Shown in pieces: positions 29,642 to 41,357 of a DNA stretch of 64,000 bases. Position numbers and translations under genes: made by a program. The notes under the pieces were generated by a model. That model was not told the DNA's origin, searched no databases, and saw nothing but the letters and a program-made list of their open reading frames with translations. Origin of the DNA: Sphingomonas sp. 35-24ZXX (GTDB lineage: Bacteria; Pseudomonadota; Alphaproteobacteria; Sphingomonadales; Sphingomonadaceae); contig NZ_JROG01000003.1 in assembly GCF_000786215.1 (NCBI RefSeq), forward strand, positions 186,001-250,000, read 5' to 3'. The stretch's first letter is position 1. Each line of letters opens with the position of its first letter.

Positions 29642-30268
29642 GTGTCGCGGTTCCTGGCATTGATGGGCGCAACGGCGCTGCTGGCATCGCCCGCTTCTGC
29701 GGATGATAGCAAATCGGCAACGGTGCCCAAGCAGGCGGTGCTCGCCGACTATGCTGCGTGCGTGCTGGCGCAGTATCCGGAAAAGACCCGGCAGCTGCTG
29801 GCGACCGAAATCGACAGCCCGGCCGAATATGCGATCGCCAAATCCCTGATGGCCAACCAGAGCCAGTGCACCAACGGACGGATGTTCATTTCGATGAAGG
29901 CCGGCGAGGCACGTGGTGCGCTGGCAGAAGCGGTGCTGAAATCCGACGCGGCCCTGGTTCAAAGTGCGCAGCAGCTGATGCCAGAGGCTGCCGTGCGTCC
30001 CACCGAAACTGCGGGGCGGAAGTTCGTGATGGCCTATTCGCGGTGTCTGGTTACAGCCGCGCCCGACAAGGCTCGCAGCCTGATCCTGACGGGTTACGGA
30101 TCGGCGGAGGAAAGCTCGGCCATGACGTCTTTCGATGCGGCACTGAAGGACTGCATGCCCCTGGGCTTTGCCTACCAGATCAACATCCGCGACGTGCGCA
30201 ATCACGTCGCCACTGCATTGTATGACCGGGCGATCGCTGCGTCCGGCGGCGGAGACAAGAATGCCTAA
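29642..30268 (+). CDS. Exported C-x35-C repeat protein 2 (nuo operon)
   Basis: 208 residues from a GTG with a GAGG site 4 nt upstream; signal peptide MSRFLALMGATALLASPASA. Like its upstream paralogue it holds two helical units, each with a C-x35-C spacing (AACVLAQ...SQCTNG; SRCLVT...KDCMPLG) followed by RGALAEAVL or VATALYDRAI. Charged residues around YPEKTRQLL and APDKARSLI recur at the same offset after the first Cys. It overlaps nuoG by 8 nt. Possible roles are assembly or quality control on the periplasmic face; that is speculation. Confidence 0.75.
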   Translation: MSRFLALMGATALLASPASADDSKSATVPKQAVLADYAACVLAQYPEKTRQLLATEIDSPAEYAIAKSLMANQSQCTNGRMFISMKAGEARGALAEAVLKSDAALVQSAQQLMPEAAVRPTETAGRKFVMAYSRCLVTAAPDKARSLILTGYGSAEESSAMTSFDAALKDCMPLGFAYQINIRDVRNHVATALYDRAIAASGGGDKNA

Positions 30269-32279
30269 GCTTACTGTAGACGGGATCGAGGTCGAAGTCC
30301 CCCAGGGCGCGACCGTGCTCCAGGCGTGCGAAGCCGCCGGCAAGGAGATTCCGCGTTTCTGCTACCACGAACGGCTGAGCATCGCCGGCAACTGCCGCAT
30401 GTGCCTGGTCGAGGTGAAGCCCGGACCGCCCAAGCCGCAGGCGAGCTGCGCGCTGCCTGCCATGGACAATCAGGACGTCCGCACCAACAGCGACATGGTG
30501 AAGAAGGCGCGCGAAGGCGTGATGGAATTCCTGCTGATCAACCATCCGCTCGATTGCCCGATCTGCGATCAGGGCGGCGAATGCGATCTGCAGGACCAGT
30601 CGGTCGCTTATGGTCGTGGCGGCTCGCGCTATGACGAGAACAAGCGCGCGGTCACCGAAAAGTACATGGGTCCGATCATCAAGACGGTGATGACCCGCTG
30701 CATCCATTGCACCCGCTGCGTGCGCTTTGCCGAGGAAGTTGCCGGAACCGAGCAGATCGGCGCGGTCGGTCGCGGCGAGAACATGCAGATCACCAGCTAT
30801 CTCGAAAAGGCGGTATCGTCCGAGCTTTCGGGCAATGTCATCGATCTGTGCCCGGTCGGCGCGCTGACCTCGCGGCCTTATGCTTATGAAGCGCGGCCCT
30901 GGGAGCTCAAGAAGACGCTGGGCATCGACGTGATGGACGCGGTCGGCACCAACATCCGTTTCGACAGCCGGGGCAGGGAAGTGCTGCGCGTGCTGCCGCG
31001 CGTCAACGACGACGTCAACGAGGAATGGGCGCACGACAAGACCCGCTATGCGGTCGACGGCCTGATGCGCCGCCGGCTCGACCGGCCCTATGTTCGCCGT
31101 GACGGCAAGCTGGTGCCTGCAAGCTGGGGCGAAGCGTTCGAAGCGATCGCCGCTGTCAACGCCGGATCGAGCGTGGCGGCGGTTGCTGGCGATCTGCTCG
31201 ATTGCGAAACGATGTTCGCCGCGCGCGAACTGCTCGCGAAAATGGGCTCGACGCTGATCGAAGGCCGTCAGACCGGCCTGAAATACGATGTCTCCAGCCT
31301 CGCTGCGGTCAATTTCAACTCAACGCTGAACGGCATCGAGACCGCCGACGCGATCCTGCTGGTGGGCACCAACCCGCGCTGGGAAGCGCCGCTCGTCAAC
31401 ACCCGCATCCGCAAGGCGATCAAGCACGGCGCCAAGGTCTACGCCATCGGCGCCGAGATCGATCTGACCTACAAGGTCGAATGGCTGGGCAACGACATGG
31501 CGCTGCTGGGCAACCTGCCCGCTGCGGTTGCCGATGCGTTCAAGGGTGCCAAGCGGCCTGCGCTCATTCTGGGTGGCGGTGCGCTGGCGGTCGAGGGTGC
31601 GCATGGCGCAGCGCTCGCGCTGGCCGACACGTTCAACATGGTCCGCGACACCGAAGACGGCGCGTGGAACGGCTTCAACGTCCTGCACATGGCGGCATCG
31701 CGCATGGGCGGACTGATGCTCGGCTGGGCGCAGTCCGGTGGCATTGCCGACCTGGTCGCCGCCAAGCCGAAACTGCTGTTCGCGCTTGGTGCGGACGAGG
31801 TCGATTTCACCCAGTTCGAAGGCAGCTTCAAGGTGTTCGTCGGCCATCATGGCGACAAGGGCGCGGCGGCTGCCGACGTGATCTTGCCGTCGGCGGCTTA
31901 TGCCGAAAAGAACGGCACTTATGTCAATGTCGAGGGCCGGGTGCAGATGAGCGACAAGGCCGTGTTCGCGCCGGGCGATGCCCGCGAGGACTGGTCGATC
32001 CTGCGTGCGCTGTCCGAAGTGCTGGGCCACAAGCTGCCGTTCGACAGCTTTGCCGAATGCCGCGCCGCGATGATCGCTTCGGTTCCCGCACTGGGTGTCG
32101 AGGGCCTCGCCAGCTATGACTGGTCACCGCCCAAGCTAGCAGCGAACCCCACGGGTCCGGTCGGCTATCCGATCAAGGACTTCTATCTGACCAACGCCAT
32201 CGCCCGCGCCTCTGCGACGATGCAGCGCTGCTCGGCTGAACTGCTGCACGGCGAAGAAATTCTGGAGGCCGCAGAATGA
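30261..32279 (+). CDS. nuoG: NADH-quinone oxidoreductase subunit G
   Basis: 672 residues, the 75-kDa iron-sulfur subunit. N-terminal 2Fe-2S domain with [19 protein letters not shown], then [15 protein letters not shown] with the His/Cys ligands of N5, and [10 protein letters not shown] plus [12 protein letters not shown] for N4. The C-terminal half is a molybdopterin-oxidoreductase-like fold without cofactor motifs, as expected. The ATG at 30261 overlaps the repeat protein stop by 8 nt; it overlaps nuoH by 4 nt. Confidence 0.96.
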   Translation: MPKLTVDGIEVEVPQGATVLQACEAAGKEIPRFCYHERLSIAGNCRMCLVEVKPGPPKPQASCALPAMDNQDVRTNSDMVKKAREGVMEFLLINHPLDCPICDQGGECDLQDQSVAYGRGGSRYDENKRAVTEKYMGPIIKTVMTRCIHCTRCVRFAEEVAGTEQIGAVGRGENMQITSYLEKAVSSELSGNVIDLCPVGALTSRPYAYEARPWELKKTLGIDVMDAVGTNIRFDSRGREVLRVLPRVNDDVNEEWAHDKTRYAVDGLMRRRLDRPYVRRDGKLVPASWGEAFEAIAAVNAGSSVAAVAGDLLDCETMFAARELLAKMGSTLIEGRQTGLKYDVSSLAAVNFNSTLNGIETADAILLVGTNPRWEAPLVNTRIRKAIKHGAKVYAIGAEIDLTYKVEWLGNDMALLGNLPAAVADAFKGAKRPALILGGGALAVEGAHGAALALADTFNMVRDTEDGAWNGFNVLHMAASRMGGLMLGWAQSGGIADLVAAKPKLLFALGADEVDFTQFEGSFKVFVGHHGDKGAAAADVILPSAAYAEKNGTYVNVEGRVQMSDKAVFAPGDAREDWSILRALSEVLGHKLPFDSFAECRAAMIASVPALGVEGLASYDWSPPKLAANPTGPVGYPIKDFYLTNAIARASATMQRCSAELLHGEEILEAAE

Positions 32280-33319
32280 CCGAGTTTTTCCAATCCTCGC
32301 TCGGCATGGGCTGGGGCTGGTTCGTCGCCAACCTCATCCTGATCCTGCTGATCGCGCTGCCGGTGATGCTGTCGGTGGCGATCGTGATCTATTTCGACCG
32401 CAAGATCTGGGCCGCCATGGCGCTGCGCCGCGGTCCCAACGTCGTCGGCCCGTTCGGCATCCTGCAGAGCTTTGCCGATGCGGCCAAGGTGTTCCTGCAG
32501 GAAACGATCATTCCTTCGGGCGCCAACAAGGGCCTGTTCCTGCTTGCGCCGATCATCACCTTCACGGTGGCGCTGCTCTCTTGGGCGGTGATCCCGTTCG
32601 ATCAGGACATGGTGCTGGCGGACATTAACGTCGGCCTGCTCTACATCCTCGCGATCAGCTCGCTGGGCGTCTACGGTGTCGTCATCGCGGGCTGGGCGTC
32701 GAACTCGAAATACCCGTTCTTCTCGGCGCTGCGTGCGGCTGCGCAGATGATCTCGTATGAAGTCTCGATCGGCTTCATCATCATTTCGGTGGTGCTGTGG
32801 ACCGGCAGCTTCAACTTGAACGACATCGTCGAGGCGCAGCGCGGACATGGCCTGGGCTTCGTCAACTGGTATGGCTTCAACCTGCTGCTGTTCCCGATGG
32901 CAGTGATGTTCCTGATCTCGTCGCTGGCGGAAACCGCCCGCGCGCCGTTCGACCTGACCGAGGCGGAGAGCGAGCTGGTCGCAGGCTATCAGACCGAATA
33001 TTCGTCGATGGCCTTCGCGCTGTTCTGGCTGGGCGAATATGCCAACGTGCTGCTGATGTGCACGCTCAATGCGGTGCTGTTCTGGGGTGGCTGGCTGCCG
33101 CCGGTGGACTGGGCCCCGCTCTATGCGATCCCCGGGATCTTCTGGCTGATCCTCAAGATTTCGGCGTTCTTCTTCATCTTCAGCTGGGTCAAGGCAACGG
33201 TTCCGCGCTACCGCTATGACCAGCTGATGCGGCTGGGCTGGAAGGTGTTCCTGCCGATTTCGCTGCTGTGGATTTTCCTGGTGTCGGGTTACCTGATGCT
33301 CACCAGATACGGGATCTGA
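32276..33319 (+). CDS. nuoH: NADH-quinone oxidoreductase subunit H
   Basis: 347 residues, eight-helix membrane subunit at the junction with the peripheral arm and part of the quinone tunnel. Diagnostic motifs: [56 protein letters not shown] (then [13 protein letters not shown], the conserved acidic loop) and [23 protein letters not shown] overlap with nuoG. Confidence 0.97.
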   Translation: MTEFFQSSLGMGWGWFVANLILILLIALPVMLSVAIVIYFDRKIWAAMALRRGPNVVGPFGILQSFADAAKVFLQETIIPSGANKGLFLLAPIITFTVALLSWAVIPFDQDMVLADINVGLLYILAISSLGVYGVVIAGWASNSKYPFFSALRAAAQMISYEVSIGFIIISVVLWTGSFNLNDIVEAQRGHGLGFVNWYGFNLLLFPMAVMFLISSLAETARAPFDLTEAESELVAGYQTEYSSMAFALFWLGEYANVLLMCTLNAVLFWGGWLPPVDWAPLYAIPGIFWLILKISAFFFIFSWVKATVPRYRYDQLMRLGWKVFLPISLLWIFLVSGYLMLTRYGI

Positions 33320-33324
33320 TAGAC

Positions 33325-33804
33325 ATGTTGCAAACCCTCAAGGCGTTCACGCTCTTCGAGTTCGTGAAGGCGCACGCGCTGACCTTGAAGTATTTCTTCA
33401 AGCCCAAGGCGACGATCAACTATCCGTTCGAGAAGAACCCGCTGAGCCCGCGTTTCCGCGGCGAACATGCGCTGCGGCGTTATCCCAACGGGGAAGAGCG
33501 CTGCATCGCGTGCAAGCTGTGCGAGGCCGTGTGCCCCGCGCAGGCGATCACCATCGAGGCCGAACCGCGCGAGGACGGCAGCCGCCGCACGACGCGCTAC
33601 GACATCGACATGACCAAGTGCATCTATTGCGGATTCTGTCAGGAAGCCTGCCCGGTCGACGCCATCGTCGAGGGGCCGAACTTCGAATATGCGACGGAAA
33701 CCCGCGAAGAGCTGATCTACGACAAGGGCAAGCTGCTAGAGAATGGCGACAAATGGGAACGAGCCATTGCCGCCAACCTTGAAGCCGATGCCCCTTATCG
33801 TTAA
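33325..33804 (+). CDS. nuoI: NADH-quinone oxidoreductase subunit I
   Basis: 159 residues carrying the two 4Fe-4S clusters N6a and N6b in [15 protein letters not shown] and [15 protein letters not shown]. An N-terminal amphipathic helix ([20 protein letters not shown]) anchors it to NuoH. The ATG at 33325 follows nuoH by 5 nt. After it comes a 107-nt gap, the longest within the subunit genes; no gene or clear terminator is seen there. Confidence 0.97.
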   Translation: MLQTLKAFTLFEFVKAHALTLKYFFKPKATINYPFEKNPLSPRFRGEHALRRYPNGEERCIACKLCEAVCPAQAITIEAEPREDGSRRTTRYDIDMTKCIYCGFCQEACPVDAIVEGPNFEYATETREELIYDKGKLLENGDKWERAIAANLEADAPYR

Positions 33805-33911
33805 GGCGCACTCGAATTCGATTCACGCATGGCTCGTGACCCGCTGGGAGAGGCGGGGCAGGGGCCGGACACCAGACCTGCTCGATTGGGCGCATCGGGG
33901 GCTGTAAAGCT

Positions 33912-34526
33912 TTGATCCAGATATTTGCCTTTTACCTGTTCGCCTCGGTGGTGATCGCCAGTGGCGCGTTCACCATCCTGGCCCGGAACCCGGTGCACTC
34001 GGTGCTCTGGCTCATCCTCGCGTTCTTCAACGCGGCAGGGCTGATGGTGCTGATCGGCGCAGAGTTCATCGCGATGCTGCTGGTGATCGTCTACGTCGGC
34101 GCGGTCGCAGTGCTGTTCCTGTTCGTCGTCATGATGCTCGACATCGATTTTGCCGAACTGCGCGGCGGCTTCATGAAGAACCTGCCGTTGGGCCTCGCGC
34201 TCGCGGCGGTGTTCCTCGCCGAGCTGGTGTTCGGCATCGGCGCCTATCAGGCGGGCAACATCGCGCTTGGCGAGCATGCGCTGAACCCGGCGCGGATGGG
34301 CGCGAGCAACATTCAGGCGGTGGGCGAGCTGCTCTACACGCGCTACATCTTCCTGTTCGAAAGCGCCGGCATCGTGCTGCTGGTGGCCATGGTCGGCGCA
34401 ATCGTGCTGACGCATCGCAAGCGCGCCGGCGTCCGCCCGCAGAACATCGCCTCGCAGGTGCGTCGCCGCCCTGAAGAGGCGACGCGCAACACGCAGCCCG
34501 CCGTCGGACAAGGGGTCGAACTGTGA
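33912..34526 (+). CDS. nuoJ: NADH-quinone oxidoreductase subunit J
   Basis: 204 residues with five hydrophobic helices. [15 protein letters not shown]-like [20 protein letters not shown] and the pi-bulge helix [20 protein letters not shown] are family marks. Start is a TTG at 33912 (IQIFAFYL follows) with no convincing ribosome site, but no in-frame ATG lies between it and the first helix. The C-terminal ~35 residues are basic and Arg rich. Overlaps nuoK by 4 nt. Confidence 0.94.
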   Translation: MIQIFAFYLFASVVIASGAFTILARNPVHSVLWLILAFFNAAGLMVLIGAEFIAMLLVIVYVGAVAVLFLFVVMMLDIDFAELRGGFMKNLPLGLALAAVFLAELVFGIGAYQAGNIALGEHALNPARMGASNIQAVGELLYTRYIFLFESAGIVLLVAMVGAIVLTHRKRAGVRPQNIASQVRRRPEEATRNTQPAVGQGVEL

Positions 34527-34828
34527 TCGGTATCGAGCATTATCTCGTGGTCAGCTCCATCCTGTTCGTGATGGGCGTGTTGGGCATCTTTCTCAATCGC
34601 AAGAACGTGATCATCATCCTGATGGCCATCGAACTCATCCTGCTGGCGGTGAACATCAACCTTGTCGCATTCAGCGTTTTCCTGGGCGACATGGTCGGAC
34701 AGATTTTCGCGATGTTCGTGCTGACCGTTGCAGCGGGCGAAGCCGCCGTCGGGCTTGCGATCCTCGTCATCTACTTCCGCGGCCGCGGCACGATCGCGGT
34801 TGACGATATAAACCAGATGAAGGGTTGA
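34523..34828 (+). CDS. nuoK: NADH-quinone oxidoreductase subunit K
   Basis: 101 residues, three helices, with the two buried membrane Glu used in proton pumping in [17 protein letters not shown] and [18 protein letters not shown] start overlapping the nuoJ stop (GTGA). Confidence 0.97.
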   Translation: MIGIEHYLVVSSILFVMGVLGIFLNRKNVIIILMAIELILLAVNINLVAFSVFLGDMVGQIFAMFVLTVAAGEAAVGLAILVIYFRGRGTIAVDDINQMKG

Positions 34829-34833
34829 AGCAC

Positions 34834-36831
34834 ATGACCATTACCCTCATCGTGTTTCTGCCGCTTCTGGCAGCGATCATTGCAGGCCTGGGCAACCGGA
34901 TCATCGGCAATGTCCCTGCCAAGCTGGTGACCACTGCCGCGCTGTTCGCAGCCTGCGGCCTCAGCTGGCCGATATTCATCGGTTTCCTCAATGGTTCGAG
35001 CACAGAATATGTCGTGCCGGTCCTCTCGTGGCTGCGCTCGGGTGATCTGCAGTTCGACTGGGCTCTGCGCGTCGATACGCTGACCGCGGTGATGCTGGTC
35101 GTCGTGACCTCGGTCTCGGCGCTCGTCCATCTGTACAGCTGGGGCTATATGGACGAGGATCCGGATCAGCCGCGCTTCTTTGCCTATCTGTCGCTCTTCA
35201 CCTTTGCCATGCTGATGCTTGTGACCGCCGATAACCTCGTCCAGATGTTCTTCGGCTGGGAAGGTGTGGGCCTCGCCTCGTACCTGCTGATCGGCTTCTG
35301 GTTCCGAAAGCCCAGTGCCAATGCGGCCGCGATCAAGGCGTTCGTCGTCAACCGCGTCGGTGACCTGGGCTTCATGATGGGCATTTTCGGCACCTTCTTG
35401 GTGTTCGGTACCGTCTCGATCCCCGCGATCCTGGAAGCAGCTCCCGGCATGCAGGGTGCGACGATCGGCTTCCTCGGCAACCGCTTCGACCTGATGACCG
35501 TGCTGTGCCTGCTGCTGTTCATCGGCGCGATGGGCAAGTCGGCGCAGCTCGGCCTGCACACCTGGCTTCCCGATGCCATGGAAGGCCCGACCCCGGTGTC
35601 GGCGCTGATCCATGCCGCGACGATGGTGACAGCCGGCGTGTTCATGGTGTGCCGCCTGTCGCCGATGTTCGAAGCAAGCCCGACTGCACTGACCGTTGTG
35701 ACCGTTGTGGGCGCGTGCACCGCGCTGTTCGCGGCCACCGTCGGCCTGGTGCAGACCGACATCAAGCGTGTCATCGCCTATTCGACCTGCTCGCAGCTGG
35801 GCTACATGTTTTTTGCTGCCGGCGTTGGTGCCTATGGCGCGGCGATGTTCCACCTGTTCACGCACGCCTTCTTCAAGGCCCTGCTGTTCCTGGGTGCAGG
35901 CTCGGTGATCCATGCAATGCATCACGAACAGGACATGCGCTATTACGGCGGCCTGCGGAAGCACATCCCGCTGACCTTCTGGGCGATGATGGCGGGTACG
36001 CTCGCGATCACCGGCGTTGGTATCGTCGGCGTCGCTGGCTTTGCCGGCTTCTATTCGAAGGACGGCATCATCGAGGCGGCGTTTGCCAGCGGCACGCAGG
36101 TCGGCCAGTTCGCCTTCACCATCGGTGTGTTCGCAGCGCTGCTGACCAGCTTCTACAGCTGGCGCCTGATCTTCCTGACGTTCTTCGGTACGCCGCGTTG
36201 GATCCAGTCCGAGCATATCCAGCACAGCGTCCACAAAACGCCCGAGCAGGCTGGCGCGGATACCACCGGCGGCTATCACCCGCACGAAAGTCCTTTGCCG
36301 ATGCTGATCCCGCTGGGCGTTCTGACCATCGGTGCAGTCGCAGCCGGTTTCGTGTTCCACCACGCGTTCATCGATGCCGAGCATGGGGCGGCGTTCTGGA
36401 ACGGCAGCCTTTTCTTCAACGCGCACCTGATGCACGAAATGCACGAGGTTCCGCTATGGGTGAAGCTGGCGTCGACCGTTGCGATGCTGATCGGCCTGCT
36501 GACCGCGATCCTGATGTATCTGGTGAACAAGAGCCTGCCGGCCAAGGTCGCAGGCGCGCTGTCGCCGCTCTACAAGTTCTTCCTCAACAAGTGGTACTTC
36601 GACGAGCTGTACAACCACATCTTCGTCAAGCCTTCCATGGCGCTCGGCCGCTTCTTCTGGAAGGTCGGTGACGAAGGGACGATCAATCGTTTTGGTCCCG
36701 ATGGTGCCGCAGTCCTGGTCGCCTCGGGCAGCCGCATGGCGGTGAAGCTGCAATCTGGTTTCCTTTATAGTTACGCTCTGGTGATGCTGCTTGGCCTTGT
36801 GGCCGCACTCACCTGGCTGATGGTGCGCTGA
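34834..36831 (+). CDS. nuoL: NADH-quinone oxidoreductase subunit L
   Basis: 665 residues, antiporter-like proton-pumping subunit. The start at ATG 34834 has AGGG 9 nt upstream; a TTG at 34825 overlapping nuoK is an alternative. Core motifs: [20 protein letters not shown] (pumping Glu), [41 protein letters not shown], and the C-terminal lateral helix reaching along the membrane arm. Complete. Confidence 0.97.
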   Translation: MTITLIVFLPLLAAIIAGLGNRIIGNVPAKLVTTAALFAACGLSWPIFIGFLNGSSTEYVVPVLSWLRSGDLQFDWALRVDTLTAVMLVVVTSVSALVHLYSWGYMDEDPDQPRFFAYLSLFTFAMLMLVTADNLVQMFFGWEGVGLASYLLIGFWFRKPSANAAAIKAFVVNRVGDLGFMMGIFGTFLVFGTVSIPAILEAAPGMQGATIGFLGNRFDLMTVLCLLLFIGAMGKSAQLGLHTWLPDAMEGPTPVSALIHAATMVTAGVFMVCRLSPMFEASPTALTVVTVVGACTALFAATVGLVQTDIKRVIAYSTCSQLGYMFFAAGVGAYGAAMFHLFTHAFFKALLFLGAGSVIHAMHHEQDMRYYGGLRKHIPLTFWAMMAGTLAITGVGIVGVAGFAGFYSKDGIIEAAFASGTQVGQFAFTIGVFAALLTSFYSWRLIFLTFFGTPRWIQSEHIQHSVHKTPEQAGADTTGGYHPHESPLPMLIPLGVLTIGAVAAGFVFHHAFIDAEHGAAFWNGSLFFNAHLMHEMHEVPLWVKLASTVAMLIGLLTAILMYLVNKSLPAKVAGALSPLYKFFLNKWYFDELYNHIFVKPSMALGRFFWKVGDEGTINRFGPDGAAVLVASGSRMAVKLQSGFLYSYALVMLLGLVAALTWLMVR

Positions 36832-36832
36832 C

Positions 36833-38374
36833 ATGAACGATCTGGGCTTTCCTATCCTGTCGCTGATGCTCGCCATCCCGATGGCGGCTGCCATTGCGTG
36901 CCTGTTCGTCAGCGCCAACGCCGCGCGCTGGCTCGCGTTGATCGCCACTCTGGCCGATCTGGCGCTGGGCATCGTGCTGTGGATGAACTTCGACATCGGC
37001 GGTGCGCAGTGGCAGTTTGTCGAGCGTGCCGCATTGTTCGACCGCTTCAGCTGGGCGCTGGGCATCGATGGCATCGCGCTGATGCTGATCATGCTCTCGG
37101 TCTTCCTGATGCCGATCTGCATCGGCGCGAGCTGGGAAGCGATCCAGACCCGCGTCGGCGAATACATGGCCGCGTTCCTGCTGATGGAAGTGCTGATGAT
37201 CGGCGTCTTCGCCGCGCAGGACATCTTCCTGTTCTACATCTTCTTCGAGGCAGGCCTGATCCCGATGTACCTGATCATCGGCATCTGGGGCGGTGCGAAC
37301 CGCATCTACGCGTCGTACAAGTTCTTCCTCTACACCCTGCTCGGATCGGTGCTGATGCTGATCGCGATGTTCTGGATGGTGAACGAGGCGGGCACGTCCG
37401 ACATTCCCACGCTGATGGCCTATGACTTCCCGGTCGAGGCGCAGGCCTGGCTGTGGCTGGCATTCTTCGCAAGCTTCGCGGTCAAGATGCCGATGTGGCC
37501 GGTGCACACCTGGCTGCCCGACGCGCACGTGCAGGCACCCACCGCAGGGTCGGTTATCCTGGCAGGCGTGCTGCTCAAGATGGGTGGCTATGGCTTCATC
37601 CGCTTCTCGCTGCCGATGTTCCCCGTCGCCTCGGTCGACTACATCTGGCTGGTATTCGCGCTGTCGATGGTCGCGGTGGTCTACACCTCGCTGATCGCGC
37701 TGGTGCAGAGTGACATGAAGAAGCTGATCGCCTATTCGTCGGTCGCGCATATGGCGATCGTCACCGTGGGCCTGTTCGCGTTCAACCGCCAGGGGCTCGA
37801 AGGTGCGCTGATCGTCATGCTCAGCCACGGTCTGGTCTCGGGCGCCTTGTTCCTGTGCGTCGGCGTGATCTACGACCGGCTGCACACCCGCGAGATCGAT
37901 CGCTACGGCGGTCTGTCGATCAACATGCCGCGCTATGCGCTGCTGTTCCTGCTGTTCACTATGGCCTCGATCGGCCTGCCGGGCACCAGCGGCTTTGTCG
38001 GCGAGTTCCTTTCGCTGGTCGGCGTCTACGAGGTATCGAGCTGGGTCGCGATCGTGTCGACCACCGGCATCATCCTCGGCGCGGCGTACATGCTCTATCT
38101 CTATCGCCGCGTCGCCTATGGCGTGATCAAGTCTGATGACGTCGCGGCGATGCCCGATCTCAACAAGCGCGAGATCGCGCTGCTGCTGCCCATCGCGCTC
38201 GTCGTGCTGTGGATGGGCGTCTATCCCGAAAGCTTCCTGGCGCCGATGCGCAAGGATGTGGGCGCGCTTGAAGCGCGGCTCGCCTCGGTCAAGCCGACAG
38301 GCGATGCTCAGGTGAAGATGGGTGCGGTTCCTGCGCTCGTCCCCGCTGCCCATGCTGAAAAAGGCCATCATTGA
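36833..38374 (+). CDS. nuoM: NADH-quinone oxidoreductase subunit M
   Basis: 513 residues, second antiporter-like subunit. Characteristic [55 protein letters not shown] and [19 protein letters not shown] are all present. A C-terminal His-rich end (AHAEKGHH) is unremarkable. Starts 1 nt after nuoL and its stop shares a base with the nuoN start. Confidence 0.97.
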   Translation: MNDLGFPILSLMLAIPMAAAIACLFVSANAARWLALIATLADLALGIVLWMNFDIGGAQWQFVERAALFDRFSWALGIDGIALMLIMLSVFLMPICIGASWEAIQTRVGEYMAAFLLMEVLMIGVFAAQDIFLFYIFFEAGLIPMYLIIGIWGGANRIYASYKFFLYTLLGSVLMLIAMFWMVNEAGTSDIPTLMAYDFPVEAQAWLWLAFFASFAVKMPMWPVHTWLPDAHVQAPTAGSVILAGVLLKMGGYGFIRFSLPMFPVASVDYIWLVFALSMVAVVYTSLIALVQSDMKKLIAYSSVAHMAIVTVGLFAFNRQGLEGALIVMLSHGLVSGALFLCVGVIYDRLHTREIDRYGGLSINMPRYALLFLLFTMASIGLPGTSGFVGEFLSLVGVYEVSSWVAIVSTTGIILGAAYMLYLYRRVAYGVIKSDDVAAMPDLNKREIALLLPIALVVLWMGVYPESFLAPMRKDVGALEARLASVKPTGDAQVKMGAVPALVPAAHAEKGHH

Positions 38375-39837
38375 TGAATTACGCGCTCTGGTTCCAGCTG
38401 GCCTCGCCCGAGATCGTCCTCAGCGTCTCCAGCCTCGTCCTGCTGCTGATCGCGGCCTGGGGCGGCGTGCAGTCGTCGCGTCTGGTCAGCATCCTGACCG
38501 TCACCGCGCTGTTCGGCGCGCTGGCGCTGGCGCTCAACTTCCTGTTTGACCCGGCCTTCTCCGAAGGTGCCGATGCTTTCTACGGCCAGTACCGGATGGA
38601 TCAGTTCGCTTCATTGTCGAAGGTGCTGGTGTTCCTCTCGGCAATCGGCTGCATCATCGTGGCGCCCAAGTTCTTTGCGCGCGGCAACATGATGCGCCCC
38701 GAATATCCGATCCTGATCCTGTTCGCGACGATCGGCATGGGGCTGATGGTCTCGGCTGTCGACCTGCTGACGCTGTACATCGGCCTCGAGATGCAGAGCC
38801 TGGCCGCTTATGTGCTGGCAAGCTTCCTGCGCACCGACGATCGTTCGGCCGAGGCGGGTCTCAAGTATTTCGTGCTGGGCGCGCTGGCGAGCGGAATCCT
38901 GCTGTTCGGCATGTCGCTGCTTTACGGATTTACCGGAACGACCAGCTTCATCGGCATCCAGACCGCGTTCACCGACGGAGTTTCGACCGGCGCGCTGTTC
39001 GGCATCGTGTTCGTGCTCTCGGGTCTCGCGTTCAAGATCAGCGCCGTGCCGTTCCACATGTGGACGCCCGACGTTTATGAGGGCGCGCCGACCCCGGTGA
39101 CAACCTTCTTCGCCACTGCGCCCAAGGTGGCCGCGCTGGCGCTGACGATGCGCGTTGCGATCGAAGCGTTCGGCGGCCAGCAGGACGTGTGGCAGCAGAT
39201 CGTGATCTTCGTGGCGCTGGCCTCGATCATATTGGGCGCTGCGGGCGCCATCGGGCAGACCAACATCAAGCGGCTGCTCGCCTATTCGTCGATCAACAAC
39301 GTTGGCTTCATGCTGATTGGCCTGGCATGCGGCACGCCCGAGGCGGCATCGGCGATGCTCACCTATCTGGTGATCTATGTCGCGATGACGCTGGGCAGCT
39401 TTGTCTGTGTGCTCGATCTCAACGATCGCGATGGTCAGCCGGTCGAGGACATTGGCAAGCTGGCCGGTCTGTCGCGCACCCGCCCTGGTCTCGCTGCCGC
39501 GCTGGCCGTTTTCATGTTCAGCCTGGCCGGCATTCCGCCGCTGTTCGGCTTCTGGGGCAAGTTCGTGGTGTTTGACGCAGCCGTGGCTGCCGGTCTGATC
39601 CCGCTCGCCGCAATCGGTATCGCGGCTTCGGTGATCGGCGCGTTCTATTATCTCAAGGTCATCAAGGTCATGTACTTCGATGAACCTGCCGATGCGATCG
39701 CCGCCAGCGATTCACCGGCGCGCATGGTGCTGGTCGCGATGACCGCGCTGTTCGTGTCGCCGCTGGGCTATTTCGCGACGCTGGCGCTCAGCCCTGTCAC
39801 GGCGGGTGCCGCCAAGGCACTGTTCTGGGCAGCCTGA
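38374..39837 (+). CDS. nuoN: NADH-quinone oxidoreductase subunit N
   Basis: 487 residues, third antiporter-like subunit. LYIGLEMQSLAAYVLASFLR, GLAFKISAVPFHMWTPDVYE, GQTNIKRLLAYSSINNVGFM and the late MFSLAGIPPLFGFWGKFVVF identify it. TGATG junction with nuoM. The last codons overlap the frame of birA. Confidence 0.97.
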   Translation: MNYALWFQLASPEIVLSVSSLVLLLIAAWGGVQSSRLVSILTVTALFGALALALNFLFDPAFSEGADAFYGQYRMDQFASLSKVLVFLSAIGCIIVAPKFFARGNMMRPEYPILILFATIGMGLMVSAVDLLTLYIGLEMQSLAAYVLASFLRTDDRSAEAGLKYFVLGALASGILLFGMSLLYGFTGTTSFIGIQTAFTDGVSTGALFGIVFVLSGLAFKISAVPFHMWTPDVYEGAPTPVTTFFATAPKVAALALTMRVAIEAFGGQQDVWQQIVIFVALASIILGAAGAIGQTNIKRLLAYSSINNVGFMLIGLACGTPEAASAMLTYLVIYVAMTLGSFVCVLDLNDRDGQPVEDIGKLAGLSRTRPGLAAALAVFMFSLAGIPPLFGFWGKFVVFDAAVAAGLIPLAAIGIAASVIGAFYYLKVIKVMYFDEPADAIAASDSPARMVLVAMTALFVSPLGYFATLALSPVTAGAAKALFWAA

Positions 39838-40544
39838 TCGAAACGGTCGCGCTGACGGCCTCCACCAATGCCGATATGCTGGCGCGCGCCGATGCGGGCG
39901 CGCCAGAGGGCCTCTGGCTGCGTGCCGAGCAGCAGAGCGGGGGCAGGGGGCGGCTGGGGCGGCAGTGGCTGAGCCCGATCGGCAATCTCTATTGCAGTAC
40001 CATCGTTCGGCTGCGGGCTGACGATCCGCCGGCGCATCTGCTGGCCTTTGTCGCCGGTCTTGCGGTGCATGACGCGGTGCTGGCTATCCTGCCGGAATGT
40101 GGTGCGCGGCTGAAATGGCCCAACGATGTTCACATCGATGGCGCAAAGCTCGCAGGCATACTGCTGGAGCGACGGCGCGATGTCGTCGTGGTGGGCATCG
40201 GCGTCAACGTGGCGCTCGCACCGGAGGTGCCGGGGCGTACGGTGACCTGCCTGCGCGATCAGGGCGCGATGGCGCAGATCGATGCAGCCGGGGTGCTCGA
40301 ACTGCTTGCCGACCGGTTCGCCGCGCGATTGTTCCAGTGGCGCGCATCGCCCCCTGCAACGCTGCTTGAAGTCTGGTGCGCCGCCGCGCATAAGCCGGGC
40401 GAAGCGATGATCGTCCAGCGCGGGCCTGTCGACCGGATTGACGGCGTGTTCGATGGACTGTCGGCCGATGGCGCGCTGCGACTGCGCCTGGCGGACGGTG
40501 GTATGGAGATCGTCAGTGCGGGGGATGTCCATCTTGTCGCGTGA
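39834..40544 (+). CDS. birA: Biotin--[acetyl-CoA carboxylase] ligase (start uncertain)
   Basis: Up to 236 residues; attaches biotin to BCCP of acetyl-CoA carboxylase. No N-terminal DNA-binding domain, so a pure ligase. Motifs: QQSGGRGRLGRQWLSPIGNL (biotinyl-AMP loop), LKWPNDVHIDGAKLAGILLE and VVVGIGVNVAL. The first in-frame ATG is at 39876, but the family's conserved STN residues (ALTASTNAD) lie upstream of it in the same open frame, so translation probably begins at a CTG (39834, or 39825) overlapping the nuoN stop. From the ATG alone it would be 222 aa and lack part of the active site. Confidence 0.9.
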   Translation: MIETVALTASTNADMLARADAGAPEGLWLRAEQQSGGRGRLGRQWLSPIGNLYCSTIVRLRADDPPAHLLAFVAGLAVHDAVLAILPECGARLKWPNDVHIDGAKLAGILLERRRDVVVVGIGVNVALAPEVPGRTVTCLRDQGAMAQIDAAGVLELLADRFAARLFQWRASPPATLLEVWCAAAHKPGEAMIVQRGPVDRIDGVFDGLSADGALRLRLADGGMEIVSAGDVHLVA

Positions 40545-40576
40545 TGCGGGTTTTTCGTTTGTAGAGGGTGTTCAAC

Positions 40577-41353
40577 ATGCTGCTTGCCATTGATGTCGGC
40601 AACACCAATGCCGTGTTTGCCTTGTTCAACGGACGGACGATCAAGACGCGCTGGCGGATCTCGACCGATTCCCGGCGGACCGCCGACGAATATGCGGTGT
40701 GGCTGAACCAGCTGCTCGCGCTGGAAGGCTTCGTCCGGCAGGATATCGCCAATGTGATCATCTCCACGGTGGTGCCGCGCGCGCTGCACAATCTGCAGGT
40801 GCTCTCGCGCAAGTATTTCAGCGTCGAACCGCTGATCGCCGGGGTGGAGCCTGCTGACTGGCGGATGCAGATCGATGTGGATGAACCCAAGTCGCTGGGT
40901 GCCGATCGTGCGGTCAACAGCATCGCGGCGCATGCGCTGCACCCCGGTGATCTGATCGTCATCGACTTTGGCACCGCAACCACCTATGACGTCGTCGATT
41001 ATACCGGCGCCTACAAGGGCGGCATCATCGCGCCGGGGATCAACCTGTCGCTTGACGCGTTGGTCAATGCCGCTGCGAAACTGCCCCGCATCGCGATCGA
41101 GATCCCGGGCAATGATGGCTCGGTGATCGGTCGCAATACCGAAGACCAGATGCAGATCGGCGTGTTCTGGGGCTATGTGGCCATGATGGAAGGTCTGGTT
41201 GCGCGGATGCGCGCCGAGATCGGCCGTCCTGCGAAGGTTATTGCTACCGGGGGGCTGGCGGTGCTGTTCGATCAGCACACGACGATATTTGACGCGGTCG
41301 AACCCGACCTGACATTGCAGGGTTTGGCCATGATTGCCGAAAGGGCATTTTGA
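40577..41353 (+). CDS. coaX: Type III pantothenate kinase
   Basis: 258 residues from the ATG at 40577 (AGAGGG upstream); an in-frame GTG 9 nt earlier is less well spaced. First step of coenzyme A synthesis. ASKHA-fold motifs: [17 protein letters not shown] (phosphate 1), [39 protein letters not shown] and the C-terminal [10 protein letters not shown]. Type III enzymes need a monovalent cation and are not inhibited by CoA. Between birA and rnj in the same run. Confidence 0.96.
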   Translation: MLLAIDVGNTNAVFALFNGRTIKTRWRISTDSRRTADEYAVWLNQLLALEGFVRQDIANVIISTVVPRALHNLQVLSRKYFSVEPLIAGVEPADWRMQIDVDEPKSLGADRAVNSIAAHALHPGDLIVIDFGTATTYDVVDYTGAYKGGIIAPGINLSLDALVNAAAKLPRIAIEIPGNDGSVIGRNTEDQMQIGVFWGYVAMMEGLVARMRAEIGRPAKVIATGGLAVLFDQHTTIFDAVEPDLTLQGLAMIAERAF

Positions 41354-41357
41354 TTAC

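Noticed and set aside
34771-38371. Two long minus-strand frames opposite nuoL and nuoM
   Set aside because: Mirror frames of transmembrane genes, extremely rich in His, Gln, Arg and Asp.
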